Below, one piece after another: positions 43,360-52,420 of a stretch of 64,000 nt of DNA; position 1 is the first letter of the stretch, and each line of letters starts with the position of its first letter. Under the pieces are notes generated by a model that saw only the letters and a program-made list of their open reading frames with translations, was not told the DNA's origin and did no database searches. Made by a program: the position numbers and the translations under genes. Source of the stretch: [Enterobacter] lignolyticus SCF1 (GTDB lineage Bacteria > Pseudomonadota > Gammaproteobacteria > Enterobacterales > Enterobacteriaceae); assembly GCF_000164865.1 (NCBI RefSeq), contig NC_014618.1:1550001-1614000 (forward strand), read 5' to 3'.

Positions 43360-44421
43360 ATGAAACACACTAACCTGAACGACGAGCGCCGCTGGCAGGC
43401 GGTGCTCGATCGCGATCCACAGGCAGACGGTCAGTTCGTCTTTGCGGTGCTGACCACCGGTATTTTTTGCCGGCCCTCCTGCCGGGCGCGCCACGCCCTG
43501 CGCCAGAACGTCCGCTTTTATGCTGATGCCGCCGCCGCGCGCGACGCGGGGTTTCGCCCCTGCAAGCGCTGCCAGCCGGAAAATGCCGACCCGCAGCAGC
43601 AGCGCATCGCGAAAGTCGCCAGAGCCTGCCGGCTGCTGGAGCAGGACACCACGATCCGCCTTGAGGCGCTGGCCCGGGAAGTGGGCGTCAGTCCGTATCA
43701 TTTTCATCGCTTGTTTAAATCCGTCACCGGGATGACGCCGAAGGCCTGGCAGCAGGCGTGGCGCACAAAGCGTCTGCGCGCAGCGCTGGAAAAAGGCGAA
43801 CCGGTAACGCAAGCCGTGCTGGCGGCGGGGTTTCCGGCCAGCAGCAGCTACTACCGCGAGGCGGATAACACTCTGGGGATGACGGCGCGGCAGTATCGCC
43901 GCGGCGGTAGCGACGTCACGGTACGCTACGCGCTGGCGGCGTGCGATCTTGGTCGCTGTCTGGTGGCGGAGAGCGCCAGGGGGATTTGCGCCGTGCTGCT
44001 CGGGGATGATGACGCCAGCTTGATTATCGAGCTGCAGACTATTTTCCCGCAGGCGCAGCGGGAGGAGGGCGATGCGGGCTTCTATGCGCGTCTTGAGACG
44101 GTGCTGGCGACGATCAACGGCCAGAATACGGCGCTACAGCTGCCGCTGGATATCCGCGGTACCGCTTTCCAGCAGCAGGTCTGGCATGCGCTGCAGGAGA
44201 TCCCGGCAGGCGAAACGCGCAGCTACCAGCAGGTGGCGCAGAGTATCGGCAACCCCCGCGCGGTGCGCGCCGTCGCCAGCGCCTGCGCGGCAAACACGCT
44301 GGCGATCGTCATTCCATGCCATCGCGTTGTGCGCCAGAGCGGGGCGCTATCCGGCTATCGCTGGGGAGAGGGGCGAAAAGCGCAGCTGCTGCGCCGGGAA
44401 ACGCAACAGGAGGAGGCATGA
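43360..44421 (+). CDS. ada: Bifunctional Ada: methylphosphotriester/O6-methylguanine methyltransferase and transcriptional activator
   Basis: 353 residues (E. coli 354). The N-terminal zinc domain has Cys37 (the methyl acceptor), Cys41, Cys68 and Cys71; then an AraC-type HTH (LAREVGVSPYHFHRLFKSVTG); the C-terminal O6-alkylguanine transferase has its active Cys in VIPCHRVV. Methylation of the N-terminal Cys turns Ada into an activator of ada-alkB. The final four bases overlap the alkB start. Confidence 0.97.
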   Translation: MKHTNLNDERRWQAVLDRDPQADGQFVFAVLTTGIFCRPSCRARHALRQNVRFYADAAAARDAGFRPCKRCQPENADPQQQRIAKVARACRLLEQDTTIRLEALAREVGVSPYHFHRLFKSVTGMTPKAWQQAWRTKRLRAALEKGEPVTQAVLAAGFPASSSYYREADNTLGMTARQYRRGGSDVTVRYALAACDLGRCLVAESARGICAVLLGDDDASLIIELQTIFPQAQREEGDAGFYARLETVLATINGQNTALQLPLDIRGTAFQQQVWHALQEIPAGETRSYQQVAQSIGNPRAVRAVASACAANTLAIVIPCHRVVRQSGALSGYRWGEGRKAQLLRRETQQEEA

Positions 44422-45089
44422 GCCTGGATCTCTTTGCCGATGCCGCGCCCTGGCAGGAGCCGTTGGCGCCAGGGGCGGTGATTTTACGGCGCTACGCCGC
44501 GGGCTGCGCGGAGCGCCTGCTGGAGGCGATTCACCAGATAGCGCAGCTCTCGCCCTTCCGGCAGATGGTGACCCCTGGCGGGTATACGATGTCGGTGGCG
44601 ATGACCAACTGCGGCGAGCTGGGCTGGACCACCGATGCCGGCGGCTACCTTTATGCGCCCGGCGATCCGCTGACCGGCAATCCGTGGCCCGCGATGCCTG
44701 CGCTGTTTCGCCGTTTCGCGCTGGAGGCCGCAGGAGAAGCGGGCTATGCGGATTTTACGCCGGATGCCTGTCTGATTAACCGCTACGCGCCGGGCGCAAA
44801 GCTGTCGCTCCACCAGGATAAAGACGAGAAGGATCTGCGGGCGCCGATTGTTTCCGTCTCGCTGGGGCTACCCGCCGTGTTCCAGTTCGGCGGTGCTAAG
44901 CGTAACGACCCCCTGCGTCGGGTGCTGCTTGAGCACGGCGATGTCGTGGTCTGGGGCGGGGCGTCGCGCCTGTTCTATCATGGCATTCAGCCGCTCAAAT
45001 CGGGGCATCATCCGGCCACCGGCGCGTATCGCTATAATCTGACCTTTCGTCTGACAGGAAACGACAATAAAAATAAGAATTATTCTTGA
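44418..45089 (+). CDS. alkB: Alpha-ketoglutarate- and Fe(II)-dependent DNA demethylase AlkB
   Basis: 223 residues (E. coli 216), from the ATG that overlaps the ada stop (ATGA) with AGGAGG upstream; a longer in-frame start inside ada is rejected. Oxidative removal of 1-methyladenine and 3-methylcytosine lesions. The Fe ligands are in LSLHQDKDE (His, Asp) and LFYHGIQPL (His); 2-oxoglutarate Arg residues are in RYNLTFRLTG. Cotranscribed with ada under the Ada box. Confidence 0.96.
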   Translation: MSLDLFADAAPWQEPLAPGAVILRRYAAGCAERLLEAIHQIAQLSPFRQMVTPGGYTMSVAMTNCGELGWTTDAGGYLYAPGDPLTGNPWPAMPALFRRFALEAAGEAGYADFTPDACLINRYAPGAKLSLHQDKDEKDLRAPIVSVSLGLPAVFQFGGAKRNDPLRRVLLEHGDVVVWGGASRLFYHGIQPLKSGHHPATGAYRYNLTFRLTGNDNKNKNYS

Positions 45090-45145
45090 TGTGAATGGCG
45101 GGCCGTTTAAACTGCTGGCTGTTTATGTTGTCCTGAAAGGTTGTT

Positions 45146-46789
45146 ATGGAACTTCTTCTGCTGGTCTGGCGACAGTATCGCTGGTCATTCATCGCGGTCA
45201 TGGCGCTGAGCCTGCTGAGCGCCGCGCTCGGCATTGGGCTGATTGCTTTTATCAACCTGCGGCTTATTGAAAACGTCGATTTCTCTCTCGCGGTATTACC
45301 GGAGTTTCTCGGCCTGCTGCTGCTGTTGATGGCGGTCACGCTGGGCTCCCAGCTGGCGCTCACCTCGCTGGGCCACCATTTCGTTTATCGCCTGCGCGGC
45401 GAGTTTATCAAGCGGATCCTCGATACCCAGGTCGAGCGTATCGAAAAGCTGGGCAGCGCCGCGCTGCTGGCGGGGCTGACCAGCGATGTGCGCAATATCA
45501 CCACCGCCTTCGTACGTCTGCCGGAGCTGGTGCAGGGGGTGATTCTGACGCTGGGTTCTGCGGCTTATCTGGGCTGTCTGTCAGGCAAAATGCTGGCGGT
45601 GGCCGCCGTGTGGGTGGCTGTGACCATCTGGGTCGGCTTTGTGCTGGTGGCCCGGGTGTACCGGCATATGGCGTCGCTGCGGGAAACCGAAGACCAGCTG
45701 TACAACGACTACCAGGCGGTGCTGGAGGGGCGCAAGGAGCTGACGCTTAACCGCGAGCGCGCGGAATATCTTTTCAATCAGCAGTATGTCCCGCACGCCC
45801 GTGAGTATCGCCACCATATTATCCGCGCCGATACCTTCCACCTGAGCGCGGTGAACTGGTCAAATATTATGATGCTGGGCGCTATTGGCCTGGCATTCTG
45901 GATGGCCAACGGCCTGGGATGGGCGGATACCAACGTAGCGGCGACCTTTTCGCTGACGCTGCTGTTCCTGCGCACGCCGCTGCTTTCCGCCATCGGCGCG
46001 CTGCCGACGCTGCTGAGCGCCCAGGTGGCGTTTAATAAGCTCAGGCAGTTTTCGCTGGCGCCGTTCCGGGCGGAGTTTGCGAACGCCAGCGACCGGCCGG
46101 ACTGGCAAACGCTGGAGCTGCGCGACGTGACCTTCCACTACCAGGACAATACCTTTGGCATAGGGCCGATAAACCTGACGCTTGCGCGCGGCGAGCTGGT
46201 ATTCCTGATCGGCGGCAACGGAAGCGGCAAGTCGACGCTGGCGATGCTGCTGACCGGCCTCTACCAGCCGGTTTCCGGGCAGATTCTGGTGGATGGTAAA
46301 CCGCTGGCGGCGGAGCGCCCGGAGGATTACCGCAGGCTATTTTCTGCGGTATTTACTGACGTCTGGCTGTTTGACAAGCTGCTCGGCCCCGCAGGACAGG
46401 AGGCGGACCCGAGGCTGACGGATAAATGGTTGTCGCTTCTTAAGATGACCGGGAAGGTTACGCTGGAAAACGGGACGATCCTCGATTTGCGGCTATCGAA
46501 AGGGCAGAAAAAGCGTGTCGCGCTGCTGCTGGCGCTGGCGGAGGCGCGTGACATCATCCTGCTTGATGAATGGGCCGCCGATCAGGACCCGCACTTCCGT
46601 CGCGAATTCTACCAGGTGCTGCTGCCGCTGATGCAGCAGATGGGGAAAACCGTTTTTGCCATCAGCCACGACGACCACTACTTCATGCACGCCGATCGCC
46701 TGCTGGAGATGCGCAGCGGTAAGCTCACGGAGCTGACGGGCGAGGAGCGCCATGCCGCGACGCGCGACGCGGTCTCCCGCACCGCCTGA
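45146..46789 (+). CDS. yojI: ABC exporter YojI (cyclic/lasso-peptide export family)
   Basis: 547 residues. N-terminal transmembrane domain (about 1-290, six helices) and C-terminal ATPase in one chain. Walker A GGNGSGKSTL, signature LSKGQKKRVA, Walker B IILLDEWAADQDP. E. coli YojI exports microcin J25 together with TolC; the protein is in the SbmA-unrelated cyclic peptide exporter family. Follows alkB after 56 bases, though no shared promoter can be claimed. Confidence 0.94.
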   Translation: MELLLLVWRQYRWSFIAVMALSLLSAALGIGLIAFINLRLIENVDFSLAVLPEFLGLLLLLMAVTLGSQLALTSLGHHFVYRLRGEFIKRILDTQVERIEKLGSAALLAGLTSDVRNITTAFVRLPELVQGVILTLGSAAYLGCLSGKMLAVAAVWVAVTIWVGFVLVARVYRHMASLRETEDQLYNDYQAVLEGRKELTLNRERAEYLFNQQYVPHAREYRHHIIRADTFHLSAVNWSNIMMLGAIGLAFWMANGLGWADTNVAATFSLTLLFLRTPLLSAIGALPTLLSAQVAFNKLRQFSLAPFRAEFANASDRPDWQTLELRDVTFHYQDNTFGIGPINLTLARGELVFLIGGNGSGKSTLAMLLTGLYQPVSGQILVDGKPLAAERPEDYRRLFSAVFTDVWLFDKLLGPAGQEADPRLTDKWLSLLKMTGKVTLENGTILDLRLSKGQKKRVALLLALAEARDIILLDEWAADQDPHFRREFYQVLLPLMQQMGKTVFAISHDDHYFMHADRLLEMRSGKLTELTGEERHAATRDAVSRTA

Positions 46790-46796
46790 ACCTCAT

Positions 46797-46816
46797 GGCC
46801 CCTTCCGACAGGGGCC
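46797..46816 (+). terminator. Hairpin after yojI
   Basis: GGCCCCT, loop TCCGAC, AGGGGCC. The T-run is ten bases downstream, so termination would be weak. Confidence 0.5.
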
Positions 46817-46924
46817 GTCGGTGGATTTTTCAGCGCTTGCGCGGCCGGTTTATTATTTTTTACATAGCCCCGCGCTATGCTTAGGGGCAGAATTTCCGCT
46901 TACCCTCTCAAGGACCGCCAGGCT

Positions 46925-48361
46925 ATGCCCGTTTTCAACAAAAACAGCGCCAGACTGCGTGACGAAGAACGCGCGCGCCTTATCTGGCTACTGACCACCG
47001 ATAAATCCATCACCTCCGCGTTATCCGGAAAGCTGACCCTGGCGGAGCAGTACGACGAAGGGCAGCTGGTGGACGATATTGCGGAAGTAGGGGCGCTGGT
47101 GGCGCACCTTCCGGCGCCTGACCTTGCCGACACCCTGGAGGCGCTGCCTTCCGACGAGCGCCACGCGCTGTGGAACCTCGTGGAGGACGGTAAGCGCGGC
47201 AACGTGCTGCTGGAGGCGTCGGAAAACGTCTGGGATGACCTGATCGACGGCATGAGCGACAGGGCGCTGCTGGACGCGCTACAGGCTCTGGATATTGATG
47301 AGCAAATCTATCTGGTACAGCACCTGCCGCGCGATCTGACCGGACGCCTGCTGGCCAGCCTGCCGGCGGAAGAGCGCGCCCGCGTGCGCCAGGTGATGAA
47401 CTATGCCGATGACAGCGTTGGCGCCATCATGGAGTTTGAGGTCATTACGATTCGCCCGGACGTCACGCTTGGCGCCGTCCAGCGCTATCTCCGGCGTCTG
47501 GGGAAAATGCCGGAGAACACCGACAAGCTCTTCGTGACCGCGCGTGATAAGACCCTGCTGGGCGAGCTGGAGCTGCAGACCATTTTGCTCAATGCCGCCC
47601 ATCTCCGCGTGGCGGACGTGATGGAGTCCGAACCGGTAACCTTTCAGCCGCAGGAAGAGGCGGAAAAGGTGGCCCGCACCTTTGAGCGTGACGACCTGCT
47701 TAGCGCAGCGGTCGTGGATGAAGACGGGAAGCTGCTGGGCCGTCTGACCATCGATGAGATAGTCGATGTGGTCTATGAAGAAACCGACAACGATATCCGC
47801 CAGATGAGCGGCCTGAGCAGCGAAGAGGATGTGTTTGCGCCGGTGACGAAGGCGGTGAAAAACCGCTGGGCCTGGCTGGCCATCAACCTGTGCACGGCGT
47901 TTATCGCATCGAGGGTGATTGATGGCTTTGAGCACACCATTTCGCAGCTGGTGGCGCTGGCGTCGCTGATGCCCATCGTCGCCGGGATCGGCGGCAATAC
48001 CGGCAACCAGACCATCACTATGATCGTGCGCGCGCTGGCGCTTCAGCAAATCCAGCCGGGGAACTTCTCGTTTCTCATCCTGCGCGAAATGGGCGTCGCG
48101 CTGATCAACGGCATCGTCTGGGGCGGCATTATGGGGGCCGTCACGTGGTGGCTGTACGATGACCCACAGCTGGGGGGCGTGATGATGCTGGCGATGGTGC
48201 TGAACCTGCTGGTGGCTTCCCTGATGGGGGTACTGATCCCGATGATGATGACCCGCATGGGACGAGACCCGGCGGTGGGCTCCAGCGTCATGATTACCGC
48301 GCTTACCGACACCGGCGGCTTCTTTATTTTTCTGGGGCTGGCGACGCTGTTTCTGCTGTAG
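46925..48361 (+). CDS. mgtE: Magnesium transporter MgtE
   Basis: 478 residues from the ATG of MPVFNKNSAR; an in-frame ATG 16 codons earlier lacks a good ribosome site. Layout: N-terminal helical MgtE_N domain (to about 130), two CBS domains (135-260), then five membrane helices. The pore signature PIVAGIGGNTGNQT and the selectivity Asp in ITALTDTGGFF are present. Mg2+-gated channel/transporter of the inner membrane. E. coli K-12 has no mgtE here; Klebsiella and Enterobacter relatives carry one. No Mg riboswitch is visible upstream. Confidence 0.94.
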   Translation: MPVFNKNSARLRDEERARLIWLLTTDKSITSALSGKLTLAEQYDEGQLVDDIAEVGALVAHLPAPDLADTLEALPSDERHALWNLVEDGKRGNVLLEASENVWDDLIDGMSDRALLDALQALDIDEQIYLVQHLPRDLTGRLLASLPAEERARVRQVMNYADDSVGAIMEFEVITIRPDVTLGAVQRYLRRLGKMPENTDKLFVTARDKTLLGELELQTILLNAAHLRVADVMESEPVTFQPQEEAEKVARTFERDDLLSAAVVDEDGKLLGRLTIDEIVDVVYEETDNDIRQMSGLSSEEDVFAPVTKAVKNRWAWLAINLCTAFIASRVIDGFEHTISQLVALASLMPIVAGIGGNTGNQTITMIVRALALQQIQPGNFSFLILREMGVALINGIVWGGIMGAVTWWLYDDPQLGGVMMLAMVLNLLVASLMGVLIPMMMTRMGRDPAVGSSVMITALTDTGGFFIFLGLATLFLL

Positions 48362-48640
48362 CAAGGGGGTGAAACAGAGGTTATGAATAACCGGGTTTTG
48401 ATGAACTATTGGCTGTGACAATCGTCACGGAATCGGGGATATTAGCGCTAAGCGTCACACTTTACTAGTCTCAAACCTTATTTTGTTGCCACATTTATTA
48501 AACATTTTTATAACAGATCTCAAAATTGAACTTAAACTTTAAACAATATTTAAATCTTTAACCGTCAGTGATAACGTGACCTTCCCGAATCGTTTCACCT
48601 GCGCAAAATAAGAACGCGAGTACAGTAAGGCTCATTGACG
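48362..48640 (+). promoter_or_regulatory. mqo upstream region
   Basis: 279 bp. The AT-rich segment 48485-48565 has several TTTAAA/TTAAC-type repeats that could be ArcA sites (mqo is ArcA-repressed in E. coli). No gene seen. Confidence 0.4.
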
Positions 48641-50281
48641 ATGAAAAAAAAGATGGCCGTACGCAGCTCAGCGGCGCCAGGGGTTGAGTCAGACCCTGTC
48701 AACGCCCATCATGAGCATGAGACGGATGTATTGTTGATTGGCGGGGGCATCATGAGTGCCACGCTGGGAACCTGGCTTCAGGAACTGGAGCCGGAGTGGT
48801 CTATTACCATGGTAGAGCGCATGGAAAGCGTCGCCGAGGAGAGCTCCAACGGCTGGAACAACGCCGGGACCGGCCATGCCGCCCTGATGGAACTGAACTA
48901 TACCCCGCAGCAGGCGGACGGTTCCGTCAGCATCGACAAAGCTATCGAGATTAACAACGCCTTTCAGATATCGCGCCAGTTCTGGGCGCATCAGGTTACC
49001 CGCGGCGTGCTGAAGCAGCCAAAAACCTTTATTAACACCGTGCCGCATATGAGCTTTGTCTGGGGAGAGGAAAATGTGAATTTCCTCCGCGCCCGCTATG
49101 CGGCGCTACAGGGCAGCGCGCAGTTTCGCGGTATGCGCTATTCGGAAGATGCCGCGCAGATTAAAAAATGGGCCCCGCTGGTGATGGAAGGGCGCGATCC
49201 GCAGCAGAAAGTGGCGGCGACGCGTACTGAAATCGGGACTGACGTGAACTATGGCGAAATCACCCGCCAGCTCATCGCCGCGCTGAAAAAACGCCGCAAC
49301 TTCTCCCTCCAGCTGAATACGGTGGTTCGCCGCTTCAAACGCAACGCCGACAACAGCTGGACGGTGACGGTAGCGGATGCCGGTAATCGTCATATTCGAC
49401 GGACCATCCGCGCGAAATTTATCTTTATCGGCGCGGGCGGCGCGGCGCTGAAGCTTCTGCAACAAACCGGCATTCCGCAGGCGAAAGCCTACGCGGGTTT
49501 CCCGGTCGGCGGACAGTTTCTGGTCTGCGAAAATCCGCAGGTGGTTAACCATCATCTGGCGAAGGTCTACGGGCAGGCATCGGTGGGTGCGCCGCCAATG
49601 TCGGTGCCGCACATTGACACGCGCATCATCGACGGCAAGCGTGTGGTGCTGTTTGGACCGTTCGCGACCTTCTCCACCCGGTTCCTGAAAAATGGCTCGC
49701 TATGGGATCTGCTCAGCTCCACCAATACCGCCAATATCGGGCCGATGCTCAGCGTAGGTCTGGATAACTTCGATCTGGTGAAGTATCTGGTCGGTCAGGT
49801 GATGCAAAAGGATAAGGATCGGCTGGCGGCGCTGCAGGCGTATTACCCGCAGGCGAAGAAAAGCGACTGGCGGCTGTGGCAGGCGGGGCAGCGTGTGCAA
49901 ATCATCAAGCGTGACGCGCAAAAGGGCGGCGTCCTGCGGCTGGGGACAGAGGTGGTCAGCGATGATGAAGGCACCGTCGCGGCCCTGCTCGGCGCCTCGC
50001 CTGGCGCGTCAACCGCTGCGCCCATCATGCTGCAACTGATGGAGACGGTGTTTAAAGCGAAGTTTGCGTCGCCTGCATGGCAGGCGAAACTACACCAGGT
50101 TGTACCCACCTACGGTAGCCGTATGAATCGTGACCCTCAAGTGATTCAACAGGCGCTGGCGTACACCAGCGAAGTGCTTGGGCTGCGCTACGAACCGCAG
50201 GTGACTGCGGATATCGCGCCAAAGGCCCAATTTACCCCTCCTAAGGTAGAGCTCAAACCGGTGGCAGACATCGCGTTATAA
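48641..50281 (+). CDS. mqo: Malate:quinone oxidoreductase
   Basis: 546 residues from the ATG at 48641, ten bases after AAGG; a TTG two codons earlier is too close to the ribosome site. FAD-dependent peripheral membrane enzyme that oxidises malate to oxaloacetate with quinone as acceptor. FAD motif VLLIGGGIMSATLGTWL, then ESSNGWNNAGTGHAALMELNYTP typical of Mqo, and LLGASPGASTAAPIML near the C-terminus. The N-terminal 30 residues are hydrophilic and differ from the E. coli leader. Confidence 0.97.
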   Translation: MKKKMAVRSSAAPGVESDPVNAHHEHETDVLLIGGGIMSATLGTWLQELEPEWSITMVERMESVAEESSNGWNNAGTGHAALMELNYTPQQADGSVSIDKAIEINNAFQISRQFWAHQVTRGVLKQPKTFINTVPHMSFVWGEENVNFLRARYAALQGSAQFRGMRYSEDAAQIKKWAPLVMEGRDPQQKVAATRTEIGTDVNYGEITRQLIAALKKRRNFSLQLNTVVRRFKRNADNSWTVTVADAGNRHIRRTIRAKFIFIGAGGAALKLLQQTGIPQAKAYAGFPVGGQFLVCENPQVVNHHLAKVYGQASVGAPPMSVPHIDTRIIDGKRVVLFGPFATFSTRFLKNGSLWDLLSSTNTANIGPMLSVGLDNFDLVKYLVGQVMQKDKDRLAALQAYYPQAKKSDWRLWQAGQRVQIIKRDAQKGGVLRLGTEVVSDDEGTVAALLGASPGASTAAPIMLQLMETVFKAKFASPAWQAKLHQVVPTYGSRMNRDPQVIQQALAYTSEVLGLRYEPQVTADIAPKAQFTPPKVELKPVADIAL

Positions 50282-50283
50282 CG

Positions 50284-50309
50284 AAAAGCCCCGCACTGCG
50301 GGGCTTTTT
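50284..50309. terminator. Bidirectional terminator between mqo and eco
   Basis: AAAAGCCCCGC, loop ACT, GCGGGGCTTTTT. Confidence 0.95.
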
Positions 50310-50312
50310 GTC

Positions 50313-50801
50313 TTAACGGGTCTGCGCGTTGTGGATATCGTCTTCCGCTTTCCAGATACGATATTTCACGTCGACATCTTCGGGGGTGTAGACCACGACA
50401 GGTAGTTTGCTGTTGTAACGCAGAAACCCGGCATCACCGAGTCCGGCCATCACAAATTTCTTGGTCTTCTTGCCGTCAGGGCAGGCCATCATTGTGGAGA
50501 CCGGGGCGGTAACCTTATCAAAAACGTAGTAGTTATAGCCCCAACCTTCAAGGGTCTTACTTTCCAGTTGACCGCCCAGACGGTGCTGATTGCAATCGAC
50601 CTCCAGGTTCTGACCAATCAGCAGCTCAACTTTATACGCGCCTTCGTCTTTCTGCTCCGGCAGCGTAATCACTTGACGCTTCATCCCTTTTTCCGCTTGC
50701 GGATAGGGTGCAATTTTTTCCAGCGGCTGAGTATTGGCAAAGGCCGCGCCGGAGATGCAGGCGAGGGTCAGTGCAGCAGCAAGTGTAATGGTGTTTTTCA
50801 C
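50313..50801 (-). CDS. eco: Ecotin, periplasmic serine protease inhibitor
   Basis: 162-residue precursor with a signal peptide of about 20 residues. It inhibits trypsin, chymotrypsin, elastase and other chymotrypsin-fold proteases as a dimer. The reactive-site Met-Met in VSTMMACPDG (Met104, equal to mature Met84) and the disulfide Cys70-Cys107 are conserved, as is the dimerising C-terminal strand. Confidence 0.97.
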   Translation of the reverse strand: MKNTITLAAALTLACISGAAFANTQPLEKIAPYPQAEKGMKRQVITLPEQKDEGAYKVELLIGQNLEVDCNQHRLGGQLESKTLEGWGYNYYVFDKVTAPVSTMMACPDGKKTKKFVMAGLGDAGFLRYNSKLPVVVYTPEDVDVKYRIWKAEDDIHNAQTR

Positions 50802-51314
50802 TGTTAATCCTTTTGAGCAGTTATCAACCAGATAATAGTATCACCACTTAAGATTTTTTTATGGATTATTTACTTAATTTTTCATATTTGATGGTTATAT
50901 ATCCTGATGGTTGTTGTTTTTCTGGATTCCATGACTTTTCATGCACTCATTATTCAGCATAAATACTGTCAGATGAGACGTGAGTGGGGATTTACCGCGA
51001 CAAACAGCGAAATACGGTTGATTTTCCACATTTCGTAAACACAGGCTGCGAAATTTAAATACATTTTGAACATAATTATCAATTAATTTATTTTTTTATA
51101 AAGTGCTGCTTCTTTCTTTTGATTGCTGCCTGTCTTTCAAATGAAATATTATTTCCATAATCGATAACCATACGTGATAATTAAATTGATATGAGTCAAT
51201 AAATAACCATTCATCAGAATTATTAATTCGTAATGCGCAATAAGTCCGGTCTATTATCCAAATCGCTAATTGTTTAATAATTTTAAATTGTTTGATTTAT
51301 ATGGTGATGGTGAG
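50802..51314. other. AT-rich gap at the left edge of the exported-protein island
   Basis: About 500 bases, strongly AT-rich (for example around 51065-51110 and 51180-51240), with no ORF I can support. It should contain the eco promoter on the minus strand and a plus-strand promoter for the operon that follows. Composition suggests H-NS silencing. Confidence 0.5.
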
Positions 51315-51590
51315 ATGAACGTTAATAAGATGTTTGCATGTACGGCAGTAATATTAATGGCCGTGTGCTCTTCACAGGTTTTGGCGGCAAAGAAGACATG
51401 GCAGTGGGAAGGAATGCATTTAGTCATGACGTCTACCGGGCTTATAGTTGATGGTAAACCCGCGACAATTATTGAGAAAGAACCACAGGCAAAGGTATAT
51501 CAGCAAGGGCTTTTTAACTACGTTGTGTATTCAAATGGCAAGATTGGCGTAACCGATACCTCAGGCGTATTTAAGGGGTATGCAAAATGA
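51315..51590 (+). CDS. Small exported protein, unknown function
   Basis: 91 residues from the ATG of MNVNKMFACTAV; an in-frame ATG 15 codons earlier would spoil the signal peptide. Signal peptide of about 24 residues (h-region CTAVILMAVC, cleavage after VLAA or VLA). The 67-residue mature part is rich in Thr, Val, Lys and Gly, with no cysteines, and looks like a small beta domain. I recognise no family. It overlaps the next gene by four bases (ATGA), so the two are translated together. AT-rich codon use. Confidence 0.75.
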   Translation: MNVNKMFACTAVILMAVCSSQVLAAKKTWQWEGMHLVMTSTGLIVDGKPATIIEKEPQAKVYQQGLFNYVVYSNGKIGVTDTSGVFKGYAK

Positions 51591-52120
51591 AAAATATCAT
51601 TTTAGTGCTGATCGCTGCTGTGTCTTTTTCGGCAAATGCCATGAGTGTGTCTAAGGCGAATAAGGCGGTCGTTCATGCTGAGAGACGTTATTCATCGGCA
51701 TTAGCAAACTATGAAAAAGAAGCAGTTACATTAGGATCTGGTGTTGTGGCTTCTGATGCTGAAAAGAATCTTAATGCAGCTGCGGTGAGGCGTGCTCAGG
51801 CCTATTCTGACTTAAGAAGCGCGGAAATGGTCCAGGCAAATTCTCAAGCTACGCGGAGCTCCATTAATGTAGCCGCATCAACGCTTAATCCCTCGACAAA
51901 AGTTAAAACTAATCAGGGCATTGTTACGGCTGGTTCATTGCCTGGCAGCACTCAGGTAGCGGTTGCTTATGACAGCGCTTTTCATCGAACGGTTAAGCAC
52001 GGTGGAAACAATCATGACGTGAACGGGTCCGCTAACCATCATTCGGGGAATGGTAGTGATAATGCTCATGCGTCAGCGTTTCACGATCACAGTGGTTATG
52101 GCGGTGGTTTCCATTATTAA
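51587..52120 (+). CDS. Exported protein with coiled-coil and His/Gly/Asn-rich tail, unknown function
   Basis: 177 residues. Signal peptide to about residue 18 (VSFSANA). Residues 20-80 are Ala/Glu/Lys-rich and helical, likely coiled coil (KANKAVVHAERRYSSAL). Residues 130-177 are low complexity: nine histidines among Gly, Asn and Ser, ending GGGFHY. Such a tail could bind metals or be a flexible surface region. No cysteines. Start overlaps the preceding stop. I do not recognise a family. Confidence 0.75.
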   Translation: MKNIILVLIAAVSFSANAMSVSKANKAVVHAERRYSSALANYEKEAVTLGSGVVASDAEKNLNAAAVRRAQAYSDLRSAEMVQANSQATRSSINVAASTLNPSTKVKTNQGIVTAGSLPGSTQVAVAYDSAFHRTVKHGGNNHDVNGSANHHSGNGSDNAHASAFHDHSGYGGGFHY

Positions 52121-52122
52121 CA

Positions 52123-52175
52123 GAAACCCGTAAATCGCAAGGGAGGCGACATGTCTCCCGGTTTCCTTAATTTTT
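52123..52175 (+). terminator. Hairpin inside the exported-protein operon
   Basis: Outer stem GAAACC...GGTTTC and inner stem GGGAG...CTCCC, followed by TTAATTTTT. Could end the first two-gene transcript or attenuate read-through to the next two genes. Confidence 0.65.
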
Positions 52176-52207
52176 AATGGAATACCTATTAGCCAGAGGT
52201 AATAAAA

Positions 52208-52396
52208 ATGTTCAGTAACTTGCAAATAATTTGCCTGCAAATGGTTTCTCTGTTTATTTCATTTTGCTTTTTTGTTCTGAACTCAAGTGCTACTAACGAT
52301 CACGGTTCAATAGTTGGCTTATCCCTGTCAGGTTTTTTCTTTGTACTGTCAGTGTGGCCTTTTATTTGTGTCATTTTAAGTGGTGATAAAAAATAA
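52208..52396 (+). CDS. Small membrane protein with two hydrophobic segments
   Basis: 62 residues, preceded by AGAGGT eight bases before the ATG. Two membrane segments (about 5-25 and 37-57) joined by a short polar loop (SSATNDHGS), ending in GDKK. No family recognised. It lies 24 bases before the autotransporter gene in the same direction; it may help export, or be a hypothetical inner-membrane protein. Confidence 0.6.
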   Translation: MFSNLQIICLQMVSLFISFCFFVLNSSATNDHGSIVGLSLSGFFFVLSVWPFICVILSGDKK

Positions 52397-52420
52397 TTAT
52401 TTTACATGGTGATAGCGAAA

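Noticed and set aside
46817..46924. Mg2+ riboswitch upstream of mgtE
   Set aside because: Only about 110 bases are available and no M-box elements are seen, only a small GCCCC...GGGGC hairpin.
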